Shown piece by piece: positions 1 through 8,390 of a stretch of 64,000 nucleotides of DNA. The first letter of the stretch is position 1, and every line of letters begins with the position of its first letter. The notes under the pieces are model-generated. The model ran no database searches. It had not been told where the DNA came from and was given only the letters and a program-made list of their open reading frames with translations. Origin of the DNA: Brevundimonas sp. UBA5936 (GTDB taxonomy: Bacteria; Pseudomonadota; Alphaproteobacteria; Caulobacterales; Caulobacteraceae). The position numbers and the translations under genes are program-made. Location of the stretch: NCBI GenBank assembly GCA_002430835.1, contig DJDA01000113.1, positions 1 through 64,000 of the forward strand, in the 5' to 3' direction.

Positions 1-91
1 CCCGGCGGCGGCCGCGCCGAGCCAGCGGCGCGCGCGGCGGTCGGCGGCGCGGCTTCGCGCCAACCAACGGACGAACGGGAGCGGGGCGCGA

Positions 92-340
92 TCAGACATC
101 GAACCGCCCCCGCACCTTGCTGCGGTTGGTCAGCGACCACTCGTTGAGATCGTCGATGTGATAGCGGACATAACGTCCGTGGCGGCGTGCGCGCGGCCCT
201 TCGCCGCGCCCGCGCATATTGTCGAGGGTGCGGCTGTCGAGGCCGAGATACCAGGCCGCCTGCGCGGTCGAGAGAAAGGGGCTTCCCTTTCGGGCGCGCG
301 CGGCGCGCGCCACGGCGTCGTCTTCATCCTTGTCGGTCAC
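92..340 (-). CDS. AlpA/excisionase-type helix-turn-helix protein
   Basis: An 82-residue protein, probably a small DNA-binding regulator or recombination directionality-type factor of the mobile element. Residues about 22-70 carry the layout of MerR/excisionase-type HTH proteins: STAQAAWYLGLDSRTLDNMR forms the helix-turn-helix, followed by a wing-like RYVRYHIDDLNEW segment. The GTG start is chosen because AAAGGAGA lies five bases upstream. It lies on the minus strand with DUF736, MucR-like, ParB-like, DUF2958 and ArdC genes, as in alphaproteobacterial integrative elements. Whether it controls excision, replication or transfer cannot be told from sequence. Confidence 0.75.
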   Translation of the reverse strand: MTDKDEDDAVARAARARKGSPFLSTAQAAWYLGLDSRTLDNMRGRGEGPRARRHGRYVRYHIDDLNEWSLTNRSKVRGRFDV

Positions 341-513
341 GTCTGTCTCCTTTCGCGGGCCGGACCGCCTCGAGGCGGGTCCGGCTGCGCGCGAAGGAAG
401 ACGGGAGCGACGCCATGCGGCAGGCCCGTTCAGGCGACCCCGTCAAAACGTCCGGGCGCGGACCGAACGCCGAAAGAGACCCCCGCGCCGGTGGGGCGCG
501 GGGGCTGCGACGG

Positions 514-843
514 TCAGACGACGCTGTTGGGGATGATGGCGAAGACGTCCTCGTCATCCTGCCCGGCGGCCTTGCCGAGGGTGGCGTAGATGGGCTGGTC
601 GCCGATCTGCGGGTGGAAAATGCGGACCGAGACATAGGGGCGTTTCGACTCGCGCCCTTCCCTCACCCACGCCCCGCCGAGTTCGCTGGGACCGGACCAG
701 ATGCGATAGTCGGGCTGGTTGTCGCGCTTCTTCTCCACATTGGGAACGATGGCGATGGGAAGCGGCTGGCGGCGGCCCAGGAGGGCGAGCCCGCCGGCGT
801 AGCTGTTGGTTTCGGGGTTCAAAACGACGGTTCCGAGCGACAT
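514..843 (-). CDS. DUF736 family protein
   Basis: A 109-residue protein of the DUF736 family, whose members are common on alphaproteobacterial plasmids and ICEs and have no established biochemical role. Family features seen are the N-terminal MSLGTVVLNPETNSYAGGL stretch, a central YRIWSG/GGAWVREG segment and the C-terminal DDEDVFAIIPN segment. The open frame extends upstream, but the ATG at 843 is preceded by AAAGGAA at good spacing and begins exactly where the family begins, so the longer form is rejected. It lies in the same orientation as the other backbone genes and may be co-transcribed with them. Confidence 0.85.
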   Translation of the reverse strand: MSLGTVVLNPETNSYAGGLALLGRRQPLPIAIVPNVEKKRDNQPDYRIWSGPSELGGAWVREGRESKRPYVSVRIFHPQIGDQPIYATLGKAAGQDDEDVFAIIPNSVV

Positions 844-1234
844 GATGGGGTTCCTTTCATCTGCGTGTCGGGGCCGATCCCCGACGACAGGCGAACCGTT
901 TCGGACGGGCGTGGCCGCCCGAACCCATGGGGCCGGAGCGAAGCGGCGGACCGGAGGCGCAGGCCTGTTTTGGAGCGAAGCGGCCGCGAGGAGGCGGCGC
1001 AGCCGCCGGGGAAAAGAGGCCCGCGCCTGCGGTTTCGGGCGGACCGGCGCGGACGTAGGTTCAAGCCCAAGTCGGACGGATCGGCTCACCGCGCCTGGTC
1101 GGGGCTAACGCCATCTCGCCGGATGACGGCGTTCCGGAATCCCGAAGCCAGCGTCTGCGAGGGCGCGCGTCTGGCGGCGCTGCGGCCGCTTCTGCTCCCG
1201 ATGTTAACCCCCGGAGACGGCGCGGCGTTCAGCC
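844..1234. other. Gene-free GC-rich spacer
   Basis: About 390 bases between the DUF736 and MucR-like genes. Open frames here run through in several frames only because stop codons are rare at this GC content; none resembles a protein family or has a ribosome binding site. The piece near 930-960 (GGGGCCGGAGCGAAGCGG) resembles one near 5859-5878 (GGGGCCGGAGCGGAGCGG), suggesting a short repeated element of the backbone spacers. Confidence 0.6.
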
Positions 1235-1744
1235 TCAACCGCTCGCCTTGGCCCCGCGCGGCTTGCGGCCGGGTTTGGCGGGCGCCGACGACGCGGCGGT
1301 CTTGGCCGGTCGCCCCGCCCGCTTCGGGGTTGCAGCGGGCCTGCCGCCGCGGCCGATGGCCTTGGCGGCGGCGCGGCGCTTCTCCGAATAGCCCGGCGCG
1401 ACCATCGGATAGTCGGCGGCGAGGCCGTAGCGGGCGCGGTAGTCGTCCGGCGTCAGACCGTAGCTGCGCAGGTGGCGCGTGAGGCTGGCGTAGGGCTTGC
1501 CGTCGATCATCGAGACGATGCGGTCGGGGTTCGCGAGGGATTTGCGGACCGAGACGGCGCGGACCGGCGCGGCCTCCTCGGCGAGCGCTTCGGCGGGCGC
1601 GGCGGCCCCGGCGAGCGCCTCGTGAACCGAGGCGATCAGGCGCGGCAGTTCGGCGGCGGCGACCGTGTTGTTGGCGACATAGGCGGCGACGACATCGGCC
1701 GTCAGGTCGATGAGGCTGGCGGTCGGCGCAGCGTCGTCGGTCAT
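1235..1744 (-). CDS. MucR/Ros-like transcriptional regulator lacking zinc ligands
   Basis: A roughly 169-residue MucR/Ros-family protein. The family binds AT-rich DNA as a histone-like repressor of exopolysaccharide, virulence and cell-cycle genes in Alphaproteobacteria. An N-terminal helical segment is followed by the diagnostic core: IVSMIDG, SLTRHLRSYGLTPDDYR and ADYPMVAPGYSEKR. In typical MucR the first block is IVCLEDG and the loop after RHL carries a second histidine. Here the Cys is Ser and the second His position is Tyr/Gly, so the zinc site looks lost. The C-terminal tail is Arg/Lys/Ala-rich. Of the closely spaced ATGs, the one at 1744 has GGAAGGGGA at about seven bases and is preferred over 1750. 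Confidence 0.85.
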   Translation of the reverse strand: MTDDAAPTASLIDLTADVVAAYVANNTVAAAELPRLIASVHEALAGAAAPAEALAEEAAPVRAVSVRKSLANPDRIVSMIDGKPYASLTRHLRSYGLTPDDYRARYGLAADYPMVAPGYSEKRRAAAKAIGRGGRPAATPKRAGRPAKTAASSAPAKPGRKPRGAKASG

Positions 1745-2145
1745 GAACATTCCCCTTCCCGGCGTTCGGAAGGGCGGACGCTAGACGAACGACGCGAGGG
1801 ATCAAACAGAATCCTGTCGTCGCCGGGCGGCGTTCCGCCGTGACGAGGGAACTCTCCTCGGCGCCTGAACGCTTATGGTCTGCAAATCCGCGCTCGGAAA
1901 TGCATTGCGGCCCGGCGCGCCATCTCGCACCCCCCTGCGACGCACCGGGCCGTTTTCCCATGGACCCCGTAAAGATTCCGGTTACGCTCGGCGCGCCGCT
2001 GTTCCGGTACCGCGGCCGGCGGCTCGGGGCGTCCCCGCAGGACCCGCACTCCGGGCCGCCACCGGCCCTTTCGGCGCGCTACAGTCGTTTGCAGACTCCC
2101 GACCGCGTTCTGACCTAGGGTCAAGGCGAGCGGGGAAGCATCGAC
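1745..2145. other. Gene-free spacer upstream of the MucR-like gene
   Basis: About 400 bases between the divergent MucR-like gene and a small plus-strand reading frame. No family-like translation was found in any frame. It should hold the promoters of both flanking genes, but no clear -35/-10 pair was recognised. Confidence 0.5.
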
Positions 2146-2340
2146 GTGACCGAAACCTCGGATTTTGAAATAATCGCGGCGGCGTGGCTGGAGCGGTTCG
2201 GGTCGCCCATGCCGGTCGCAGGCGAGATCGAACTCGCCTGGCGCATTCTCACAGAGAGCGGCGTCGACCTGCCTCCCCCTGCGCCCCCGCCTCCGCCGTC
2301 CCCGGAGAGCGATCATGACGATCCGGCCTGCGGGGATTGA
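2146..2340 (+). CDS. Small hypothetical protein
   Basis: A 64-residue reading frame starting with GTG. The product is acidic with a Pro-rich tail (PPPAPPPPPSP) and no recognised family. It is kept because its third codon positions are strongly GC-biased, it begins as a compact helical segment (DFEIIAAAWLERFGSP), and it ends ten bases before a strong inverted repeat that could terminate it. It converges on the ParB-like gene. The ribosome binding site (GCGGGGAAG) is weak. It may be a small accessory protein of the element, or chance. Confidence 0.45.
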   Translation: MTETSDFEIIAAAWLERFGSPMPVAGEIELAWRILTESGVDLPPPAPPPPPSPESDHDDPACGD

Positions 2341-2350
2341 CAAAAGACAT

Positions 2351-2386
2351 GCGCCGCCCGTCGCCCCGTAGGGGCGCGGGCGGCGC
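2351..2386. terminator. Strong GC hairpin, probable bidirectional terminator
   Basis: An inverted repeat whose arms GCGCCGCCCG and CGGGCGGCGC enclose a second nested pair, CGCCCC/GGGGCG, around GTA. On the plus strand it is followed by ACGATTTT, and on the minus strand by ATGTCTTTTG. It lies between the 3' ends of the convergent small plus-strand gene and the ParB-like gene. Confidence 0.6.
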
Positions 2387-2405
2387 ACGATTTTCGGCCG
2401 CTGAA

Positions 2406-2431
2406 ACGGGCGGCGGCGACCGCCGCCCGTC
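2406..2431 (-). terminator. Second hairpin just downstream of the ParB-like gene
   Basis: A perfect 11-bp inverted repeat (ACGGGCGGCGG / CCGCCGCCCGT) with a CGA loop, seven bases after the ParB-like stop codon. On the minus strand it is followed only by TTTCAG, so it may work with the next hairpin rather than as a full intrinsic terminator. Confidence 0.45.
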
Positions 2432-2437
2432 CCGTTG

Positions 2438-4219
2438 CTATTCCGCCGCGATGGCGTAGGGCTCCGGTTCGAGCGCCTGCGGCGGCGGCAGACGCCGCAT
2501 GGCGGACTTGACCGCGCCCCACCGATCGACCGGAGCGTAAATCCGATCGGTGTAGCGGGCGGGCGGAAAGGCCATCCATTTGGGCGTCCAGCCGTCGACC
2601 TTGGCGCGTCCACCCGTCCCGGCGAGGAAGTCCTGCAGGATGGTCTTCTGCGTCTTCACCTTCTCGGCGACATTGGCGTCGGCGATCCGCTTACCGCCGA
2701 CGTCGCGCAAGAGAGCGTTGGCGACGGCGCGGTCGCGCAGCAGGTAGAAGAAGGCGTCGTCGGGGGTCCACCAATCGGCCATATCGACCTTGAGATAGGC
2801 CCCGACCGCCTCGACCAGCGGGCCGCCGACCGCCAGCGTCTCGCCCATCACCACGGCAGCGACGGTGAACACCTCGTCGTCGGACAGCTTCACCAGCCGC
2901 GCGAAGAGTTCGACGACCGGCGTCTCGCGCGCCTGCGCGCGGGCGACGCTTTCGTCCTCGGCGTCGAAACCGAGCAGGGCGAGGACGGCGCGGCGTCTGG
3001 CGTCGAAGACGGTTTCGGCGTTCGCCGTCTCGACGCTGTCGGCCGTGGCCTCGTTGCGGACCTTGCGGTCCGCCGTGCGGACGGTCCACAGCGACGACCC
3101 GGCGACGGCGTGGGCGACGAGCAGGCGGAAGGCGACGGCGGGATGGTCCGCCAGCACCGCGCGCACGGCGGCATGACGGTGCAGGTCGATATAGTCCTGC
3201 ATGACGCCGGTCGTCTCGGGCTTGCCCGCGCCGGGGGGCGAGCCTTGCGCCTGCGCTTCGGCCTTGGCGGCGGCGGCGCGGGCGCGCCGGGCCTCCTTGC
3301 CGGAAAGATAGCCCTCATGGGCGGTCACGTCGCCGCGCCCGCTGACCGAAATGAAGACCTTGCCCCCCTTTTCCCTGGGCGTCTTCTCATGGTCGTAGCT
3401 GTAGAAATGCTCGCCCGTATCCATGATCTCGACGGCGGACCAGCCGTCTTCAAGGTAGCGGTCGCGCATCGAGGCCACCGCCTCGTTCTGCTTCGTCCAG
3501 AACAGGTCGGCGTCCTCGAAATAGCCGTCTTCGCCGAACAGGTCGGCCTTGATCCGGCCGGGATAGGCGTCGAGGTCGAAGATGGCGACCTTGGTCGGGA
3601 TCGACTGACCGCCGAACAGCCACGCCTTCAACGACTGACCGGTCGGCGCATATTGCTCGGGGTCGTCGTAGAGGGCGGGCCAGTCCTTCTGCTGACTGCG
3701 GCTGGCGAGCGTCAGGTGCCGAACGGTGGCCGCGTCGATCTCGTCGGCGGCGTAGAGGGCGCGGATGCGCGGCAGGAGATTGCCGAGCGCGAGAATGCGC
3801 CGCACGTAGAGCAGGGTCAGGCCGAAGGTCTGGCCGATCTGTTCGGGCGTGCGCCCCTTTCGGATCAGTCCGGCGAAGGTTTCCCACTGGTTCACCTCGT
3901 CGGGGTCTAGGCGGGCGATGTTCTCGATCAGCGAGGCCTCGAGCGCGGCGGCGTCGTCGCTGGGCTCCATGATGGCGCACGGCAGCGGTTCGACCTCGCC
4001 GCCCTCTTCAAGGACCGTGCGGGCCGCGAAGTAGCGGCGACGCCCCGCGACGATCTCGAGGGTTTCGCCTTCGCCAGAGGGTCGGACGAGAAGCGGCACG
4101 AGGACGCCGCGCGCGCGGACGGTCGGCAGGATGTCCGACACGTCGGGCGGTGCCTTGCCGTAGCGCATGTTGAGCTTGGACACGCTGAGCTTGCCAAGGT
4201 CGATGTTTGCGAGTTGCAT
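2438..4219 (-). CDS. ParB/RepB/Spo0J-type partition-like protein (long form)
   Basis: A 593-residue protein. The N-terminal ~110 residues form a ParB/sulfiredoxin-type domain with VPLLVRPSGEGETLEIVAGR and RRRYFAA, the arginine-rich CTP-binding region of ParB. The conserved IENIARLDPDEV block follows, then an HTH of ParB type (TPEQIGQTFGLTLLYVRRIL). The remaining ~400 residues are unlike chromosomal ParB and match the long ParB-like proteins of alphaproteobacterial plasmids and ICEs. Its likely role is element maintenance or regulation by DNA binding rather than chromosome segregation; no ParA partner is in view. It lies downstream of ArdC and DUF2958 in the same direction. The start has CTTCCCGAAGGAGAGACTG-type spacing to AAGGAGAG. 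Confidence 0.88.
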   Translation of the reverse strand: MQLANIDLGKLSVSKLNMRYGKAPPDVSDILPTVRARGVLVPLLVRPSGEGETLEIVAGRRRYFAARTVLEEGGEVEPLPCAIMEPSDDAAALEASLIENIARLDPDEVNQWETFAGLIRKGRTPEQIGQTFGLTLLYVRRILALGNLLPRIRALYAADEIDAATVRHLTLASRSQQKDWPALYDDPEQYAPTGQSLKAWLFGGQSIPTKVAIFDLDAYPGRIKADLFGEDGYFEDADLFWTKQNEAVASMRDRYLEDGWSAVEIMDTGEHFYSYDHEKTPREKGGKVFISVSGRGDVTAHEGYLSGKEARRARAAAAKAEAQAQGSPPGAGKPETTGVMQDYIDLHRHAAVRAVLADHPAVAFRLLVAHAVAGSSLWTVRTADRKVRNEATADSVETANAETVFDARRRAVLALLGFDAEDESVARAQARETPVVELFARLVKLSDDEVFTVAAVVMGETLAVGGPLVEAVGAYLKVDMADWWTPDDAFFYLLRDRAVANALLRDVGGKRIADANVAEKVKTQKTILQDFLAGTGGRAKVDGWTPKWMAFPPARYTDRIYAPVDRWGAVKSAMRRLPPPQALEPEPYAIAAE

Positions 4220-4312
4220 GACAGTCTCTCCTTCGGGAGTGACCGGCCCCGTCCGTTCGATCTTTCTGACGGACGACGGGCGGGGCCGGGATACGCGGGA
4301 AGAGCCGCGCGC

Positions 4313-4741
4313 TCATCCTTGGCCGGGGTCGGCGTCCGGATCGGGGGACGCGCCGGGCGGACTGGCCCGGCGCAGAAGGGCTTCGGCGCGGATGATCGAC
4401 CCGGCGCAGCGCGCCCAGGCGGACCAGACCGACAGGCGGAAATGGGTCGCAAAATGCAGGTCGCGCTCGATGGCGAGTCCGAACGGCAGGCGGACGCTCT
4501 CGATTTCCGAAAGACTGAACGATCCGAGTTCGGGGGTTCCGAAGCCGAGGTCGGCCAGTCCGAACAGGGTGTCGCCGTCTTCGTCCAGTTCGGTCGCGAG
4601 CCATGTCGCCGCCCCGACCGGGCTGAAGAGTTTGACGACCGGAACCGGGTCGGGCTCGGGGCGGCCTTCGGCCTGGGCTGCGGCATTGGCGGCGGCGTTG
4701 GCGCGCAGCCGGTCGCGAAGATCGGGGGTCAGGAGGATCAT
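4313..4741 (-). CDS. DUF2958 domain-containing protein
   Basis: A 142-residue protein of the DUF2958 family, small proteins found almost only on conjugative elements and plasmids; the function is unknown. The family core is seen as MILLTPDLRDRLRANAAA at the N terminus, DPVPVVKLFSPVGAATWLA, then DEDGDTLFGLADLGFGTPELG and the catalytic-looking but unassigned RDLHFATHF segment. The start codon overlaps the stop of ardC by four bases (ATGA), so the two are almost certainly translationally coupled. A palindromic spacer of about 90 bases separates it from the ParB-like gene downstream. Confidence 0.88.
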   Translation of the reverse strand: MILLTPDLRDRLRANAAANAAAQAEGRPEPDPVPVVKLFSPVGAATWLATELDEDGDTLFGLADLGFGTPELGSFSLSEIESVRLPFGLAIERDLHFATHFRLSVWSAWARCAGSIIRAEALLRRASPPGASPDPDADPGQG

Positions 4742-5754
4742 GCCGCCGCCCTCTCCGTCTCACAGGCGACGGACGCGGCGGCCTCGTCCGCCTCGGGCGC
4801 ATGGGACAAAAGATAGTCGGCGGCCTTGGACGCCTGCCCGGCGGCGCGGAAGATGGCGCGATTGTCGGAGCGCAGGACGGCCAGCCAAGAGGCCAGATAG
4901 TCGGCGTGTCGCACGGTCGGGGCGACGCCGAGCGCGGCGCACAGGAAGGCGGAGCCGAGTTCGGCTGCCAGTTCCTCGCGGGCGTAGGCCGGAGTTCCGA
5001 AGCCGCCCGACTGGTCGCGACGGAGCCGGGTCGGGTGGCCGGTCCAGTGGGTCAGTTCGTGCAGCACCGTGCGATAGTAGTTGATCTGATCGAAGAAGGC
5101 GGGCTGCGGCGGGATGCGGATATAGTCCTCGCCGGGGTGGTAATAGGCGCGCTCGCCGCCGATGCGGACATCGGCCCCGCTGGCGGCGATCAGGGCTTCG
5201 GCTCGCGGGACGATCTCGCGTTCAGGCATGGGCGCAGGCCCGAGATCGGCATTCGCGGCGAGCCGGTCCAGTCCTTCGCACTGGTCGAGATTGAAGACGG
5301 TGAAGCGCTTGAGGAAGGGTACGACGCGGGCGTCCTCGCCGGTTTCGCGGGCGCGCTCCTTCTCGGCCTCGGGGGTGAAGCGGTCGGCGTAGACGACGGT
5401 CGTCCCGCGCTCGCCCTTGCGCACGGAGCCGCCCGCCGCGAGGGCCTGACGGAAGGTCAGCCAGTTCTGCGAGGCGTAGCCTTCGGAAAAACCCGCGCCC
5501 CACAGAAGCAGGACGTTGACGCCCGAATAGCGGCGGCCGGTGGCGGCGTTTCTCGGCAGGCCCGGGCGGCCCGCCCCGGCGCGGCCCCACGGCCGGACCC
5601 ACGGGAAGGTCCCGGCTTCGAGTTCGGCGATGATCTTGGCCGTCACCTCGTCATAGAGGTTGGCGCGCGGTTCGGCGGCGGGCGAAGCCCGCCCCTTCCC
5701 TTTCACTGTCCTGCGCCCGTTCGGGCGGCGCTGCGGCTGGCTGTCCTTACGCAT
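4738..5754 (-). CDS. ardC: ArdC family antirestriction protein
   Basis: A 338-residue ArdC-type protein: an N-terminal ssDNA-binding domain (from LYDEVTAKIIAELEAG through the WVRPW, NAATGRRYSGVNVLLLW and QALAAGGSVRKGERGT blocks), then a zincin-like metalloprotease domain with the HELTHWTG zinc motif and a downstream EELAAELGSAF segment that supplies the third ligand. Known members protect incoming single-stranded conjugative DNA from restriction. The ATG at 5754 has AAGGAGG seven bases upstream and is preceded by a basic linker; the longer open frame is rejected. It is the first gene of ardC-DUF2958-parB on the minus strand. Confidence 0.9.
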   Translation of the reverse strand: MRKDSQPQRRPNGRRTVKGKGRASPAAEPRANLYDEVTAKIIAELEAGTFPWVRPWGRAGAGRPGLPRNAATGRRYSGVNVLLLWGAGFSEGYASQNWLTFRQALAAGGSVRKGERGTTVVYADRFTPEAEKERARETGEDARVVPFLKRFTVFNLDQCEGLDRLAANADLGPAPMPEREIVPRAEALIAASGADVRIGGERAYYHPGEDYIRIPPQPAFFDQINYYRTVLHELTHWTGHPTRLRRDQSGGFGTPAYAREELAAELGSAFLCAALGVAPTVRHADYLASWLAVLRSDNRAIFRAAGQASKAADYLLSHAPEADEAAASVACETERAAA

Positions 5755-6068
5755 GGCGATCCTCCTTCCCGCCCCAAACCCCACAGCCTCTCCCGGAAGC
5801 GGGGGGTGGACGGCGAAGGCGTCCTGCAGGACGCGCCCTGCAAGGCGGGCGTCACCCAAGGGGCCGGAGCGGAGCGGAGGAGCGGCAAAGGGCCGCTTGG
5901 CGCGCGCCGGGGCGCGTCCAGAAGGGCGCGTCGGCCACCTCCCGCGCGCCGGGAGAGGTCCAGAATAAAGCCGCCGCGCGAAAGCGCGGCGACCATCAAG
6001 GGATGGCATTGCGAAGGCTGGCTGTGCTGCAACTATCCGCAGCTACTAGTTGGCGTCAGCCCATTCCG
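5755..6068. other. Gene-free spacer upstream of ardC
   Basis: About 310 bases of GC-rich sequence with no convincing coding frame. It contains a second copy of the GGGGCCGGAGCGGAGCGG-like piece also seen near 930. It presumably holds the ardC promoter; no clear consensus was identified. It may mark the border between the element backbone and the cargo region to the right. Confidence 0.5.
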
Positions 6069-6281
6069 CTAAAGCCCCCCAGCACTTCTTCGGAGAACTT
6101 GACCTGCTTCATCGGCATGTCGGCCTTGCATCCTCTGAATGCCCGTGATGCAGACAAGCTTGGCGCTCCGGAGGCGGGTTGTTCCTTCATGGCCCTCGGC
6201 GTAGATGCGGAGCGGAAAGTCGCCGTCCCCGGCCATAACGCGGAACTCGAAGGTCTGCTCGTGCTTGCACGCCTCCTCCAT
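6069..6281 (-). CDS. Small hypothetical protein, second gene of a pair
   Basis: A 70-residue reading frame (MEEACKHEQTFEFRVMAGDG...) starting 17 bases after the stop of the secreted protein at 6299. ACGGAG lies six bases before the ATG. The first half has strongly GC-biased third positions and reads like a real protein; the second half (after RLRSAKLVC) is less convincing, so this could be a truncated or frame-disrupted remnant. No family recognised. The context suggests co-transcription with the upstream secreted-protein gene. Confidence 0.4.
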   Translation of the reverse strand: MEEACKHEQTFEFRVMAGDGDFPLRIYAEGHEGTTRLRSAKLVCITGIQRMQGRHADEAGQVLRRSAGGL

Positions 6282-6298
6282 GAAATGCTCCGTAAAAA

Positions 6299-6958
6299 CT
6301 AACTCTCCAGCAGAATCTCTCGAGCCCCCGGCCGACATGAAATGGCGGCGTCGGGTTGGCCTCCACGGATCGGGAACCGTATCTCGCCATTTCGATCCGG
6401 AGTCGAAAGCGCAGTCGATCTGTTTCCGTTTTGGAGCGCACACCGGGTAGAGGGATCTTCGCTGCGGATCACGACCGTCCGCAACCGCGGAACGAACATT
6501 CGCTGCGGGCCAGCAGCTTTACCTGTCGCCTCACGATATTGCGCCATGGCCAGATTGATCGTGGACATTGGGACGGTCGAGCCAGACGCGGACCACACTC
6601 TTAGCTCCATGCCGATCGAGGCTCCGGAGGCTGGTGATCCTTGAACGGTCACGACTGGATTGCGCCGATACAAGTCCGCGGTCAGCGGCATGTCGATCGC
6701 GCCGACACGATTAGCCCTGTAGGTCTGCCCCGCGACCGCGACGGTGAGTTGGCTCGCAGTCTCCGCTGGGTCGACGGGCACGATCCGGATTCTGAAATGC
6801 AGTCGGGAAACGAGGTCGGGATCAAGGTTCAAAACCCGACCCAAATGGACGGGATCAACGAGGTCTCGATAACGCGCCGTGGCCGTTTCACCCGCCGCGC
6901 CCGCAACCTGCGCAAGCGAAAGCAAGCCGACCGCACAATAAACGCCGGCTTTGGACAT
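6299..6958 (-). CDS. Secreted hypothetical protein
   Basis: A 219-residue protein with a cleavable signal peptide (positively charged start, hydrophobic VYCAVGLLSLAQVAGAAG, probable cleavage near AGA/GET). The mature part has a beta-rich look, with a repeated DP(V/D)-type loop pattern and two cysteines near the C terminus, which could form a periplasmic disulfide. No family recognised. The start is supported by GGAGG eight bases upstream. It may form a two-gene unit with the small frame at 6069-6281. Confidence 0.65.
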   Translation of the reverse strand: MSKAGVYCAVGLLSLAQVAGAAGETATARYRDLVDPVHLGRVLNLDPDLVSRLHFRIRIVPVDPAETASQLTVAVAGQTYRANRVGAIDMPLTADLYRRNPVVTVQGSPASGASIGMELRVWSASGSTVPMSTINLAMAQYREATGKAAGPQRMFVPRLRTVVIRSEDPSTRCALQNGNRSTALSTPDRNGEIRFPIRGGQPDAAISCRPGAREILLES

Positions 6959-7178
6959 TCTAAGTCCTCCGTAGTTCGATCGATGTTCGTCAAACAGCTC
7001 TACGGAAGCCGCGTCCTAACACCCGATTCAAACTGAATGGGCTCAACTGCGACGTTACGCAGCAAAGGGACGCCCTCATTGCCTGTTGAAGCCATCTTCC
7101 AAGATGCAGGCGAGTAATTTCGCTTTGCGACACTCGCCCCCGAGCCATCGGCCGGTGAGCGCAAGGAAGCCGTTCCTG

Positions 7179-7847
7179 CTATGCGCTCAGCTTATGAACC
7201 TCGATCCGGCGCGACGTCGCCTCGACGCTGATTTCGAAATGCTCCGCCTGCACGACCTCGGTGACGGCGACAGGCCGATAGGCGACGATGTTGCATCCGC
7301 CGCGATGACGCAGGCTGTCGTATACAAGTCCTGACGCCCCCGATGTCCTTACGCCTTCGCCGAACGCCTGCGCGGCCTCATAACGGTTGGAGGCGTAGGC
7401 GTCAGGCAAGACGTGCTGCCGACCGCGAATGTCGCGATAGTCGCCGATCAAGACGGAGGTATAGTTGCGATAGGTCCGCCGCATCCCCTTCACTGATCGC
7501 GCCACGGCTTCGCGGCGCAGGTGATGGCCGACTTCGGCGGCTGCGGTGATGATCGACGCCGCCGCATACCAGGCGCCGAGGTCCGGACCGCTGAACCGCA
7601 TGCCGCCCGGCGCGACATGGAGGAAGGACGCCATGACAATGCTCGCATTGGCGCGACCGTAGACCCACTGATCGCGCGGCAGGCGGTCGATCCGTTCGGC
7701 GACCAGACGGTCGTTGGTCCATCCGGCCAGCTCCATCACCGCCGCGGCATCGGCCGCCGTGGCGACGGTATCGAACAGACCAATCGGTGGAAAGCGCGAC
7801 GGCACCAGCCGGTGGGCCGGACGGGGCGCAGCGACGAGCTTCTCCAT
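7179..7847 (-). CDS. RES-domain toxin (NAD+ phosphorylase type)
   Basis: A 222-residue RES-family protein. Known RES toxins degrade NAD+ by phosphorolysis and arrest growth until neutralised by an Xre/MbcA/ParS-type antitoxin. Family marks seen are the N-terminal HRLVPSRFPPIGLFDTVA (conserved R-S/F-PP region), the mid-domain GMRFSGPDLGAWYAA segment carrying the usual Gly/Trp/Tyr, a YTSVLIGDYRDIRG segment and the C-terminal GLVYDSLRHRGGCNIVAYRP block (R/S active-site region). Its ATG overlaps the antitoxin stop by one base (TGATG), the usual antitoxin-first, translationally coupled arrangement. Confidence 0.9.
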   Translation of the reverse strand: MEKLVAAPRPAHRLVPSRFPPIGLFDTVATAADAAAVMELAGWTNDRLVAERIDRLPRDQWVYGRANASIVMASFLHVAPGGMRFSGPDLGAWYAAASIITAAAEVGHHLRREAVARSVKGMRRTYRNYTSVLIGDYRDIRGRQHVLPDAYASNRYEAAQAFGEGVRTSGASGLVYDSLRHRGGCNIVAYRPVAVTEVVQAEHFEISVEATSRRIEVHKLSA

Positions 7848-8371
7848 CAGCTGAAGACGATCTCGCTGTCGTCATAGGCTTCGAACGCCGCATCGAGGGC
7901 GTTGGGAGCCATGTAGGCCCCGCCCCGCGCAGCGTCGAGGAAGCGTCGCACCGTCATCAGACCATCCTGGGTCCCGTTGGTCACGAGGTTGATAGGCGGA
8001 TGCCCGCCGAACACCGCCGCATCATGCGGCCGAAGCAGCCAGTCGACGCCTTCACGCTCATCGGCGAACAGAACGCCCAGGGCCTGATGGATGCCCAACA
8101 GCGCCGAGATCCGCGTCAGCACATCGACGTCGAGCGTGATCTCGCCATGCTCGCGCGCTTGCTTGCACCAGTTGTGATAGGTCGAGCGGGACGGGTAGCC
8201 GAGGATCAGGCGGCGCTGCTCCTCGTTCAGCCCCCATAGATCGGCGATGGCGGTGAATGTGCGAAGCGCGGGCGCGCTCAGACGGCGCCGGTTCGCCGGG
8301 GCGAAGCGCGCCACATCGAGGCGCGGCAGCTCCGCTTGAGGACCGCGACCGGAAACGATGCCTATTGCCAT
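7847..8371 (-). CDS. Xre/MbcA/ParS-type antitoxin
   Basis: A 174-residue antitoxin paired with the RES toxin. It has an N-terminal Xre-like helical domain (ALRTFTAIADLWGLNEEQRRLILG, then PSRSTYHNW) and the C-terminal MbcA/ParS toxin-binding domain with LTRISALLGIHQALGVLF, REGVDWLLRPHDAAVFGGHPP and the terminal segment that plugs the toxin active site. The ATG at 8371 is chosen over the ATG six bases upstream because AGGAG lies six bases before it. Two palindromes in the promoter region immediately upstream suggest autoregulation. Confidence 0.9.
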   Translation of the reverse strand: MAIGIVSGRGPQAELPRLDVARFAPANRRRLSAPALRTFTAIADLWGLNEEQRRLILGYPSRSTYHNWCKQAREHGEITLDVDVLTRISALLGIHQALGVLFADEREGVDWLLRPHDAAVFGGHPPINLVTNGTQDGLMTVRRFLDAARGGAYMAPNALDAAFEAYDDSEIVFS

Positions 8372-8390
8372 GACCATCTCCTAACAAATC

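Noticed and set aside
187..1482. Plus-strand open frame of 431 codons across the DUF736 and MucR-like genes
   Set aside because: It lies antisense to two recognised genes, is Arg/Gly-rich without any family pattern and has no ribosome binding site. Stop-poor GC-rich shadow.
2435..3910. Plus-strand open frame of 491 codons
   Set aside because: Antisense to the ParB-like gene, low similarity to any family and no start signal.
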